Origin: Chromatiales bacterium
Lineage (GTDB): Bacteria; Pseudomonadota; Gammaproteobacteria; Chromatiales; Chromatiaceae
Direction of reading: 5' to 3'
Assembly: GCA_030145425.1 (NCBI GenBank)
Contig: JAQYVO010000202.1
Span: forward strand, 1 to 50,874
Length of the DNA stretch: 50,874 bases
Shown here: piece by piece, positions 7,739-14,206 of the stretch
Position numbering within the stretch: the stretch's first letter is position 1
Layout of the letters: each line of letters begins with the position of its first letter
Translations under genes and position numbers: made by a program
Notes under the pieces: model-generated
The model's input: the letters and a program-made list of their open reading frames with translations, nothing else
What the model was told of the DNA's origin: nothing
Databases searched by the model: none

Positions 7739-8452
7739 TCAGTACCTGTTTTCCTTGCAGAAAAGTTCGGAGTAAGTTTCCGTGTCGAGTAGTTCTATAG
7801 ATTTAGATCGGTTACGAATGACTCCTTCCTTCTCCAGTTTCTTCAACGCTCTGCTGATAGACTCCGGACGAAGGCCCAGATAACTAGCAATGTCTCCCTT
7901 GCTCATGGGAAGAAAGATTTTCTTGATGCCATCCTTCTTGCGTAGACCGTTTTGCTCGTAAAGGTGCTGCAGAAAACATAATAGTCTTGTTTTAGCGTGT
8001 AAGTACCGCCCATGCACGATGGCCTGCTCGGTATGACGGATTTTCTTGGCGAACAGCATCATTACTTCATGCTGCAGGGCAGGTATCGAATAGCACAGAT
8101 CTTCAAGTTCGTCGTAAATTATTTCGCAGACAGTGGTTGTGCTTAGCGCGATAGCATCGTTTCGATAGATACTGTCACCGATTGACTCGATACCAACTAA
8201 GTCTCCTGAAAAATAAAAACCGCTGACCAGATTGATGCCATTGTATGCATAAGTCTGGATCTTTACCGCACCGGATCGAATTGCATATAGAGACTTGAAC
8301 TTTTTCTCGACCTTGAAGATCCTTGTGCCTGTTTTGAACGTAGCGTGGCGCCGTACAGCCTTACTGAATTGCTCTCGCTCTTTGGGGTTGAGCTGCCCAC
8401 CCAGGCAAGGTACTTGCGATGGACAATTTTCGCAGACACTGAGGTCTATCAA
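7739..8452 (-). CDS. fnr: FNR-type oxygen-sensing transcription regulator
   Basis: This is a 237-residue Crp/Fnr-family regulator. The N-terminal cysteines C7, C10 and C16 (CENCPSQVPC spacing as in FNR) plus C109 (TTVCEI) supply the four ligands for an O2-labile [4Fe-4S] cluster. A cyclic-nucleotide-binding-like beta roll follows. The C-terminal helix-turn-helix (about 180-205) has the recognition helix LRPESISR, with the E, S and R that read TTGAT half sites in FNR/Anr. The start must be the TTG at 8452: an in-frame stop lies two codons upstream, and no other start precedes C7. It should switch genes on when O2 is low. A perfect FNR box lies 600 bases upstream (9045-9058). The gene is monocistronic. 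Confidence 0.93.
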   Translation of the reverse strand: MIDLSVCENCPSQVPCLGGQLNPKEREQFSKAVRRHATFKTGTRIFKVEKKFKSLYAIRSGAVKIQTYAYNGINLVSGFYFSGDLVGIESIGDSIYRNDAIALSTTTVCEIIYDELEDLCYSIPALQHEVMMLFAKKIRHTEQAIVHGRYLHAKTRLLCFLQHLYEQNGLRKKDGIKKIFLPMSKGDIASYLGLRPESISRALKKLEKEGVIRNRSKSIELLDTETYSELFCKENRY

Positions 8453-8620
8453 AGTTTATAACTCGACATCGTTATGGCGGTGGACTGCGTAAATTAGGTT
8501 ATCTCTGCTCAGCATATACTGCCCACTGATCTGGTAGGTAGATTCGCTTTAGGCGACGTTCCCCGGATGGTTATTAGGCAGGATTGTACCGGGGCAGTTG
8601 AGGTAAAAAGGTATCCCTGA

Positions 8621-8950
8621 TCAGGCAATCCTTTCGTAATCGCCGAAAGAATAAACCTTGGATCTCATTTCACAAGCAGGAGATGCAGCGGGCGTGAGGT
8701 TGCCGCTGACAATCTGATTTATTCCGTACTCCAGGGCAGCTTCCAGTGTACCGAATACCCGGTCTAAATCCACATCCTCAAAGTCAGGAAAGGTAACGCT
8801 GAGATGCCAGCCAATTTTGGCTTCGCTCTCCCCCCCTTCAATATACTGTCTACTTACGTAACGGGCCACAACACCCCAGTCTTTGCCTTTGTAAAGCTGA
8901 TTTATGATGACAACTGGAGAGTCGAACCTTTCAAGCCCGGGAATGATCAT
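8621..8950 (-). CDS. Hypothetical protein, about 109 residues
   Basis: This small soluble protein has no membrane segment. It starts at ATG 8950 (MIIPGLERFDS); an in-frame TTG at 8962 is an alternative. The sequence has mixed alpha/beta character, with VARYVSRQYIEGG, IGWHLSVTFPDFEDVDLDRV and a helical stretch TLEAALEYGINQIV. I recognise no domain. It is the only gene whose start faces the FNR box at 9045-9058, which is centred about 100 bases upstream of the start, so it may belong to the FNR regulon. It lies between fnr and the arginine methyltransferase gene, all on the same strand but separated by gaps of 170 and 400 bases. Confidence 0.6.
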   Translation of the reverse strand: MIIPGLERFDSPVVIINQLYKGKDWGVVARYVSRQYIEGGESEAKIGWHLSVTFPDFEDVDLDRVFGTLEAALEYGINQIVSGNLTPAASPACEMRSKVYSFGDYERIA

Positions 8951-9044
8951 CGCATTCTTCAACTTGGTCGTGAGTTAAGAGCGTTTCAAGCTAGCGCAAT
9001 AATGTGGCAGAAGTAAACCCCGGGCGTCAGAAAGAGATCGAGAA

Positions 9045-9058
9045 TTGATCTAGATCAA
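9045..9058. promoter_or_regulatory. Perfect FNR/Anr box
   Basis: TTGATCTAGATCAA matches the FNR consensus TTGAT-N4-ATCAA at every position and is fully palindromic. It sits in the 392-base gap between the hypothetical gene (minus strand, start 8950) and the 3' end of the methyltransferase gene. On the minus strand a weak minus-10-like TTTACT lies 27 bases past the box, longer than the 22 expected for a class II site. On the plus strand no gene follows. The box is certain as sequence; the promoter it serves is not. Confidence 0.8.
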
Positions 9059-9354
9059 GTGAGGAGAAGGTTAGATTCGGCGGGTCGTTCTGGCCAATAA
9101 GTGCATGTGACTGGATGAAGGGGCAGGATCAGGTGTGAAGAGGCCATGAAGCCAAAAGGGTAAAGCGGACTGTGTGTTTGTGCGCTGCAATAGGCAGAAC
9201 CTCGGCCATGAGCAGCTCTTCGAGGGCTCACTGGAGAATTTCCGTATAATGACCTATTGCGGGCACCCCGAGGGGAGTTTTTGCGGCTCCCGCAGGCACT
9301 CAGGTGGTCTTTTCACCTTTGCCCCGTTTAGCAATGTTTATCCCTTGATTCGGT
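9059..9354. other. Noncoding gap with possible structured element
   Basis: No convincing gene is seen on either strand. On the plus strand a GTATAAT-like box near 9244 is followed by a GC-rich hairpin-forming stretch (about 9258-9297; GCGGG near 9259 with CCCGC near 9290, and an inner CCCC/GGGG). This could be a small RNA or just sequence next to the methyltransferase stop. Short open frames here look like chance. Confidence 0.3.
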
Positions 9355-10344
9355 TCAGATTCGATCCCTGAGTGGGCCCTTTGGCAGATAGGGATCGAGT
9401 TGTTGCCGATGATGGAGTTCGTCCATTCGAAGGCTCTGATCCTTATCGGATATGGACCAACTCCATGTTGGGTCGCCTCCCGCTGTGTCGTCAGGCGGAC
9501 TGATACGCACGCTCACTTCGCGGGCCGGACTGACCTGAAACGGCCTGGTCAGCGGGAAAAGGACTTGATTCCAATGGGTCGGCTGATCCTTGGGGCCTGT
9601 TCCGAACGCCACGTCCGCCGTAAGGTTTGCACTGAACCAGCCACACAAACCGTAGATCGTAGCCTCCCTGTCGGGGACCACCTTTCCAACGAACTCTTTC
9701 GGCGGTGACTTCAGGGTGTGGAGATCAAGGGTTCCCAGATCCACCGTCCTCTCCAGGATCTGTCTGGGCTCGATATTTTCCAACTCCGGCTGGCACAGGG
9801 GCGTATCCTCGATGGGCGCGAAATTAATTCCGTATGGGCGTTCCCTGAAAAAGGAGAGGTCTTCGAACAATGAGGCATCGGTGAGGAGCCCCGCATGAAG
9901 CGATACTCGGGCGGGTATCATGACTCCGCCATCGGCAAGAAACCGGTCACGCAGCCGCAGCAGTGGCCGTAGCATGGCCTCATAAAAAAGAAAATGCCCC
10001 ATCCATTCGGAAACGATAACATCCACATGCCTGTCAAGTGTGAAACTTTCGTCGTCGTCGTGGAAAAAAACGATATTGTCGAATCCATTACCCCGCGCGA
10101 TGGAATGGGCGACCTGAATGAACAGGGAACGATCAACTGCGTACACCTGTTCAGCTCCTGCACGTGATGCGAAGATTGAAAGAATGCCGGTGCCGCAACC
10201 GAAGTCCAACACTTGGAAACCGGGTTTTACTACCTGATGCAGTGCCTTCTCGTATGCATCGGTGCGAACCACGTCCTGCAGCATCGCTTTATGGATGGCC
10301 ACGTCGCGGTAGGACATGGAGTATGGTCTGTTGTCATCTGTCAT
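9355..10344 (-). CDS. Protein arginine methyltransferase-like enzyme (PRMT family)
   Basis: This 329-residue SAM-dependent methyltransferase has the full eukaryotic PRMT signature. An N-terminal helix resembles the YFxxY/H-ML-D-RT-Y block of PRMT1 (SYRDVAIHKAMLQDVVRTDAY, residues 11-31, split here as SYRDVAIHKAML and QDVVRTDAY). SAM motif I is VLDFGCGTGILS (45-56). The double-E loop SEWMGHFLFYEAM carries E113 and E122, the arginine-clamping glutamates. The THW loop is PTHWNQ (256-258). A C-terminal beta-barrel-like region follows. This points to methylation of protein arginine side chains rather than the generic methyltransferase a quick annotation would give. Its start ATG 10344 has GGAAG upstream. 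No substrate gene is adjacent. A TGAACC microsatellite lies in its leader. Confidence 0.88.
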   Translation of the reverse strand: MTDDNRPYSMSYRDVAIHKAMLQDVVRTDAYEKALHQVVKPGFQVLDFGCGTGILSIFASRAGAEQVYAVDRSLFIQVAHSIARGNGFDNIVFFHDDDESFTLDRHVDVIVSEWMGHFLFYEAMLRPLLRLRDRFLADGGVMIPARVSLHAGLLTDASLFEDLSFFRERPYGINFAPIEDTPLCQPELENIEPRQILERTVDLGTLDLHTLKSPPKEFVGKVVPDREATIYGLCGWFSANLTADVAFGTGPKDQPTHWNQVLFPLTRPFQVSPAREVSVRISPPDDTAGGDPTWSWSISDKDQSLRMDELHHRQQLDPYLPKGPLRDRI

Positions 10345-10362
10345 ATCGGTCTTCCATTTTAT

Positions 10363-10384
10363 TGAACCTGAACCTGAACCTGAA
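10363..10384. repeat. Hexamer microsatellite TGAACC x3.5 in the PRMT leader
   Basis: Three and a half tandem TGAACC units lie 19-40 bases upstream of the methyltransferase start, between a presumptive promoter and the ribosome binding site. Copy-number slippage could alter spacing, but with only 3.5 units this is weak. Confidence 0.7.
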
Positions 10385-10733
10385 GGTTAGTAGATGTCAC
10401 CCATTAGCCGCCTCTGGTCACTAGGACAAGCAAAGCTGTGAGGCAGGCACCTACTTTAGGCTTTTCAGGGCTTCGCGCCTGAACGGCTGATCGGTTCCTG
10501 GCAGCGGTCATTCACACACAGGTGGGGTGGGTAGGCGCCGAGCCCAGCTCATCCTTGCCTGATTCCCTGTGAGGATTCGTACTTCTGCTCGGCTGCCAAT
10601 CCATCAACTATAAATTATGCCTCTGCAACAATGGCGCTAAATGCACTAGAGCTGCCGTTCAGCTGAAAAGGCCCGACAGTCTGCAGCGGGTCGCCTCCTG
10701 CCTATTGCAATGCACCAATCGAGTGTCTGCTTA
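10385..10733. other. Noncoding gap with a diverged copy of a local repeat
   Basis: I see no gene in this 350-base gap. Its right part (about 10682-10733), with CTGCAGCGGGTC and CTCCTGCCTATTGCAATG, resembles the left part of the repeat copy at 12425-12560 (CAGCGGGTC and CTTCTGCCTATTGCAGTG). The remainder is mixed-composition DNA without coding character. It is probably relic sequence. Confidence 0.45.
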
Positions 10734-11159
10734 CTACTTGCGTGGGAAGTGTTTTAGGCAACATATCCCAGATGGATTGCTGGTCTCACAAGAGCACTCA
10801 CCGTGCTTTGTTTTTTTGATAACAAAATCCCTAATTCCCGGTTCATTATGTGCGTCCGCTTTGGTTGCTCCATAGCAATAGCACAGCATCGCGTTTTCAG
10901 ATCTATCTTTCAATCCAATTGTGGTTCGTACCTGCGTCTTTAAGATCAAAGAGTTATCCAACCCGAAATAAACGACCTCACAATCTGGGTCGTCACAGAA
11001 GTAATATGGCTGGCCTTCGTCATTCCAAAGCCAAGATTGCTTTACGTGGTGGGAAACTGTCCTGCTAGAAACTTCAGCATATTCCATACCATTAACTGGG
11101 CATCTGTGTATGGATGGGGTTGTAGAATCACTTCGGGATGAACAGCAGCAATCAGACAT
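10734..11159 (-). CDS. CopZ-type [2Fe-2S]/zinc metallochaperone
   Basis: This is a 141-residue cysteine-rich protein. The N-terminal part matches the CopZ zinc-binding domain: C20 in HRCPVNGM, then YYFCDDPDCEVVYF with C55 and C60. The C-terminal part matches the BFD-like [2Fe-2S] module: CYCYGAT (C93, C95), CSC (C122, C124) and NPSGICC (C133, C134). Archaeal and bacterial CopZ proteins with this layout reduce and deliver copper to P-type ATPases. Members lacking the HMA domain, like this one, are often called iron-sulfur metallochaperones and travel with mercury or arsenic genes. No metal ATPase or metalloregulator is adjacent, so the client is unknown. An extra CCC cluster sits at residues 4-6. 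Confidence 0.8.
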   Translation of the reverse strand: MSDCCCSSRSDSTTPSIHRCPVNGMEYAEVSSRTVSHHVKQSWLWNDEGQPYYFCDDPDCEVVYFGLDNSLILKTQVRTTIGLKDRSENAMLCYCYGATKADAHNEPGIRDFVIKKTKHGECSCETSNPSGICCLKHFPRK

Positions 11160-11239
11160 ATGGATATCCCTAAATTATTGTAGAAATATTGGAATATAGT
11201 AGCCCTGTTGGCTTAGAGCGTCGAATGTCTCTTGTGGGT

Positions 11240-11357
11240 CGCGAACTGCCTCATGCAGTGCAACATGGGCACGTCCGCTATCTGGGAATTGATTCCCATT
11301 ACGCAAGAAGCTGACGTGCTGGTGGAGGAATCTTTCGGTATGACCCGGCCAGGAACA
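11240..11357 (+). repeat. Dispersed noncoding repeat, copy A
   Basis: This stretch contains GGGCACGTCCGCTATCTGGG, then AATTGATTCCCATTACGCAA and a tail with GACCCGGCCAGGA. It aligns in the same orientation with 12425-12560 (GACGTCCACTATCTGGGAAA, CGATTCCCATTACGCAA, tail GGACCCGGCA). The two copies flank the EamA gene. A 66-codon minus-strand frame over copy A is best explained as chance. No transposase or terminal inverted repeats are seen. Confidence 0.6.
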
Positions 11358-11374
11358 GAAATTTTGTTTGCTCA

Positions 11375-12310
11375 CTATTCAGCCGGTGATTCTAGTCTTC
11401 TCTTACGCCTCCAGAGTCTTCCATCTATCGCTGATAGCCCAAAGCCGATTAAGGCCATTCCGAGGTAGTGGATTAGTTCAAGCGACTCACCGAGCACAAG
11501 CGAACCGAGAAGGATGGCTGAAATCGGTATGAGGAATGTGACAAGCAGGAGGTTAGTAGCTCCAGCCGACGCGAGAATACGGAAATACAAAATGTAGGCT
11601 ACTGCGGTGGACAGAATTGCCAGACCTATGATCGAGGTAATTACCTCGATACCTGGAATTTCCAGGCTGAACGGCCGGTCTATGTAGATAGCGACAGGTG
11701 CTAGGACAAGTGAAGAGGCTGTAACCTGACCAGCCGCAGTAACAACAGGATCGATACCCATCGCCTTGAATCGGCGACCGAATACACCTGCAAACGCGTA
11801 TGACACCGCTGCTCCAAGTACCGCGATCTGGGCTAAGACATCAGTTTCCAACCCACTAAGCGCGGAAGGACCAATCATAAGAATAACCCCTATAAAACCA
11901 ATAATCACGCCGACCAACTTCATCGATGTCGTTCGTTCATCTACCAGAAGAAATCCTGCCACGATAACGGTGAAGAGAGGTGTGGTGGCATTCAAGATAG
12001 AGGCAAGGCCGGAAGCTATATGGGTTTGACCCCATACGATGAGGGTGAATGGAATAACGTTGTTGAGCAATCCCATTATAAGAAATGCTGTCCATGCTCC
12101 GATAGTCATTGGCGGTCGGAGCCCAATGACAAGTGCGAAGAGCCAAAGTGCGATTGCAGCCAATACCACACGTAGAAATACAACCGTTAAGGGCGGCAGT
12201 TCGGATATAATTACCTCGACGAAGAAGAAAGAGCCACCCCAGAGCAAGGACAATGTTAACAACATTATCCACTCCTTAGCCCCCATCTCGCTATTGATTG
12301 AAGAATTCAT
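11375..12310 (-). CDS. EamA-family (DMT) transporter
   Basis: This 311-residue inner-membrane protein has ten predicted helices in two EamA repeats (about 14-150 and 165-300). It shows the typical LLWGGSFFFVEV start, the motif PLFTVIVAGFLLVDERTT at the end of helix 4, and LGSLVLGESLELIHYLGMAL in the second repeat. DMT exporters of this type move amino acids or other small metabolites out of the cell; the substrate cannot be read from the sequence. A basic tail (RRKRR) faces the cytoplasm. It is the only gene between two diverged copies of a local noncoding repeat, and its base composition is more AT-rich than the core genes. That fits acquisition, but no mobility gene is present. Confidence 0.9.
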   Translation of the reverse strand: MNSSINSEMGAKEWIMLLTLSLLWGGSFFFVEVIISELPPLTVVFLRVVLAAIALWLFALVIGLRPPMTIGAWTAFLIMGLLNNVIPFTLIVWGQTHIASGLASILNATTPLFTVIVAGFLLVDERTTSMKLVGVIIGFIGVILMIGPSALSGLETDVLAQIAVLGAAVSYAFAGVFGRRFKAMGIDPVVTAAGQVTASSLVLAPVAIYIDRPFSLEIPGIEVITSIIGLAILSTAVAYILYFRILASAGATNLLLVTFLIPISAILLGSLVLGESLELIHYLGMALIGFGLSAIDGRLWRRKRRLESPAE

Positions 12311-12841
12311 TGCACCAGCGCCTATGCAACCAATTATTGAGTAGCATCGTAGCTGGTATTATTTTTCAAAACACTCCGATTCTTGCTGTCTTTCCTTGCC
12401 TTTTCTCAAAATTATATGGCTGGGAGCTTCAGCGGGTCAGTGGCAGGTCTGGGTCGACTTCTGCCTATTGCAGTGTAGTATGAGGACGTCCACTATCTGG
12501 GAAACGATTCCCATTACGCAATAAATTGATGATCAGATAGTCGAGGGGAATGCCAGGACCCGGCAAAAAGTGACCTTTGGTAATGTTCAAATGTAGTTCA
12601 GCGGTAATATTTCAATTTTACCATTGAATGCCCCATTCATATTTCTAGACACCCCTAAGGCCTCCAGTCGGATGACCATTGCAAAGGGGTGGTGCGAGCG
12701 GCCAAATAAGTCGTAAATCGCGATCCCGGTCTGTATGATATGCAGTGCATTCTGAGTTTTAATTGAACCTATTCTGATTGGTTTGACTTTTCATGACTCC
12801 CGTACCTTGAAAACGTCTTAATCTTGACGAGGAAAGAGCAG
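12311..12841. other. Noncoding gap containing repeat copy B
   Basis: No supported gene lies in these 530 bases. The region 12425-12560 is a diverged copy of the repeat at 11240-11357 and also shares CAGCGGGTC and CTGCCTATTGCA with 10682-10733. The rest (12560-12841) is AT-rich and ends in the presumed promoter of the acidic protein gene. Stop codons interrupt all frames. Confidence 0.5.
12425..12560 (+). repeat. Dispersed noncoding repeat, copy B
   Basis: This copy is homologous to 11240-11357 over about 60-110 bases, with a near-identical core (ATCTGGGAA, then GATTCCCATTACGCAA). Its left end extends into the segment shared with 10682-10733. It is degenerate and noncoding. Confidence 0.55.
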
Positions 12842-13186
12842 ATGGAAGACGGAATAATCAACATTTCCGAACTAAAAAGCGGTCAGCAACTCACCGTGGA
12901 GATCTGCACCCACGAGGTGATTCTCACCAAGCTGGAAGAGCCCCACAAGTTCACCATGGGGGATTGGTTTGAAGATGAGGCGGAGGTCTATATCATCGAA
13001 AATCAGATCAAAGAGGATGAGCCCCTGCACTACGCCTTCGAGCTCATGAGCCTGCAAGAGGGGAAGCAACGCAACGAAGGCAAGTTCGGCAAGGATCTCG
13101 TGATGCACGACTTCCTCGGTCGCGTGGTGGAAAGTATCGAGATGGAAGACGAGGAAGAGGAGAAGGAGGAGACTGAAAAGGCCTAA
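12842..13186 (+). CDS. Acidic hypothetical protein
   Basis: This 114-residue soluble protein ends in an almost purely acidic/lysine tail (DEEEEKEETEKA). The body has alternating short strands (LTVEICTHEVILTKL, EAEVYIIENQI) and one helix (YAFELMSLQEG). I recognise no family. I chose ATG 12842, with GAGGA 8-13 bases upstream; a TTG at 12824 is the alternative. The gene stands alone between the EamA gene and tRNA-Arg, preceded by a 530-base noncoding gap. Codon use is clearly coding. Confidence 0.65.
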   Translation: MEDGIINISELKSGQQLTVEICTHEVILTKLEEPHKFTMGDWFEDEAEVYIIENQIKEDEPLHYAFELMSLQEGKQRNEGKFGKDLVMHDFLGRVVESIEMEDEEEEKEETEKA

Positions 13187-13349
13187 TGGCTCCTTGGGTC
13201 GGGTTCGTGCTATTGAATCCGGTCGGCTGTGAGTGATGGATAGGGGCATAGGATAGCCCGAAATGAGAACGCACAACACCAGGAGAGCATTAGCGTGTTA
13301 CAGCTTAGCCAATGCCCTCTTAAAAAATAGGTTAACCCATTGAAAATAT

Positions 13350-13426
<77 letters not shown>

Positions 13427-13624
13427 TTGTGATGCGGATTGCCGCTAGCGTACGGGCCCTCATGAGACCGGAATCAGGACTCTGCAGATCGGCGGCGGGC
13501 TGAAGACCGGGTATATTACCCCGAGCCCTATAGCGAGTCCATGCGCGGTGTCGATCTTTTTTCCCATTGCCGTTATACTCAGCCCGTCATATTACCGGGT
13601 TCTTATACGGGGAGGGTTGGATCA

Positions 13625-14107
13625 GTGCGCTACAGAGCAGTTTCCTTATTTCAGGTCGCCGCAGCGGCGTCACTCGTTTTCAGCGGGCAGGTTTTTGCTG
13701 AATCCCGGGCGGATGTACTTGAGCGTATCAAACCCATAGGTATGGTGTCGGTTGAGGGGCAGGCAATGCCCGCGCCGGCCCCGGTGGCGGAATCGGCCCC
13801 GGCAGCAGCTGCGCCGGCTAGTGAACCCGCATCGGTACAGACAGCTGCCGCGCCGTCTGCAGCCGGCGGTGCCGAGCTGTACAAGTCCAAGACCTGCTTC
13901 AGCTGTCACGGCGCGGATGCCAATTCACCGATAATGCCTGTTTATCCGAGGCTGGCAGGCCAGAATGCGGTCTATCTGACAAACCAGATGAGGGATATCA
14001 AATCCGGCGCCAGAAATCATGGGCAGACCATGGTGATGAAAGGCATCATGGCGAACGTTTCGGATGAGGAGATTCAGGCGATCGCCGAGTGGCTTGCTAT
14101 CTTGTAG
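13625..14107 (+). CDS. Secreted class I cytochrome c
   Basis: The 160-residue precursor has a Sec signal peptide (core AVSLFQVAAAASLVFSG, cleavage near VFA-ES), then a flexible Ala/Pro-rich linker (about 47-82), then one cytochrome c domain. The haem site is CFSCH (C91, C94, H95), and a candidate Met ligand lies in GQTMVMKGIM near residue 140. The C-terminal helix IQAIAEWLAIL is typical of cytochrome c5/c553-like electron carriers. The haem would be attached by the ccm system 12 kb downstream. The start is the GTG at 13625: GGAGG lies 9 bases upstream and the signal peptide begins there; the longer frame from 13541 is not supported. A bidirectional terminator follows. Confidence 0.92.
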   Translation: MRYRAVSLFQVAAAASLVFSGQVFAESRADVLERIKPIGMVSVEGQAMPAPAPVAESAPAAAAPASEPASVQTAAAPSAAGGAELYKSKTCFSCHGADANSPIMPVYPRLAGQNAVYLTNQMRDIKSGARNHGQTMVMKGIMANVSDEEIQAIAEWLAIL

Positions 14108-14158
14108 TTACACCGGTCTAAACCAGGCTGACGATTAACTGAGCAGTCAGCCCGCGAT

Positions 14159-14190
14159 AAAAAAAAGGCCACCACCATGTGGCCTTTTTT
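14159..14190. terminator. Bidirectional rho-independent terminator
   Basis: The stem GGCCAC (14167-14172) pairs with GTGGCC (14179-14184) around loop CACCAT, flanked by an A-run and a T6 run. It serves both the cytochrome c gene (plus) and the convergent rep gene (minus). Confidence 0.93.
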
Positions 14191-14206
14191 GTGTCTGGGG
14201 TTCGGC

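Noticed and set aside
9174-9371. 65-codon plus-strand frame overlapping the PRMT 3' end
   Set aside because: It has no ribosome site, Cys/Gly/Arg-rich chance composition, and overlaps a hairpin and the methyltransferase gene.
11175-11375. 66-codon minus-strand frame over repeat copy A
   Set aside because: It is not conserved in repeat copy B, where stops interrupt it, and has no ribosome site; better treated as noncoding repeat.
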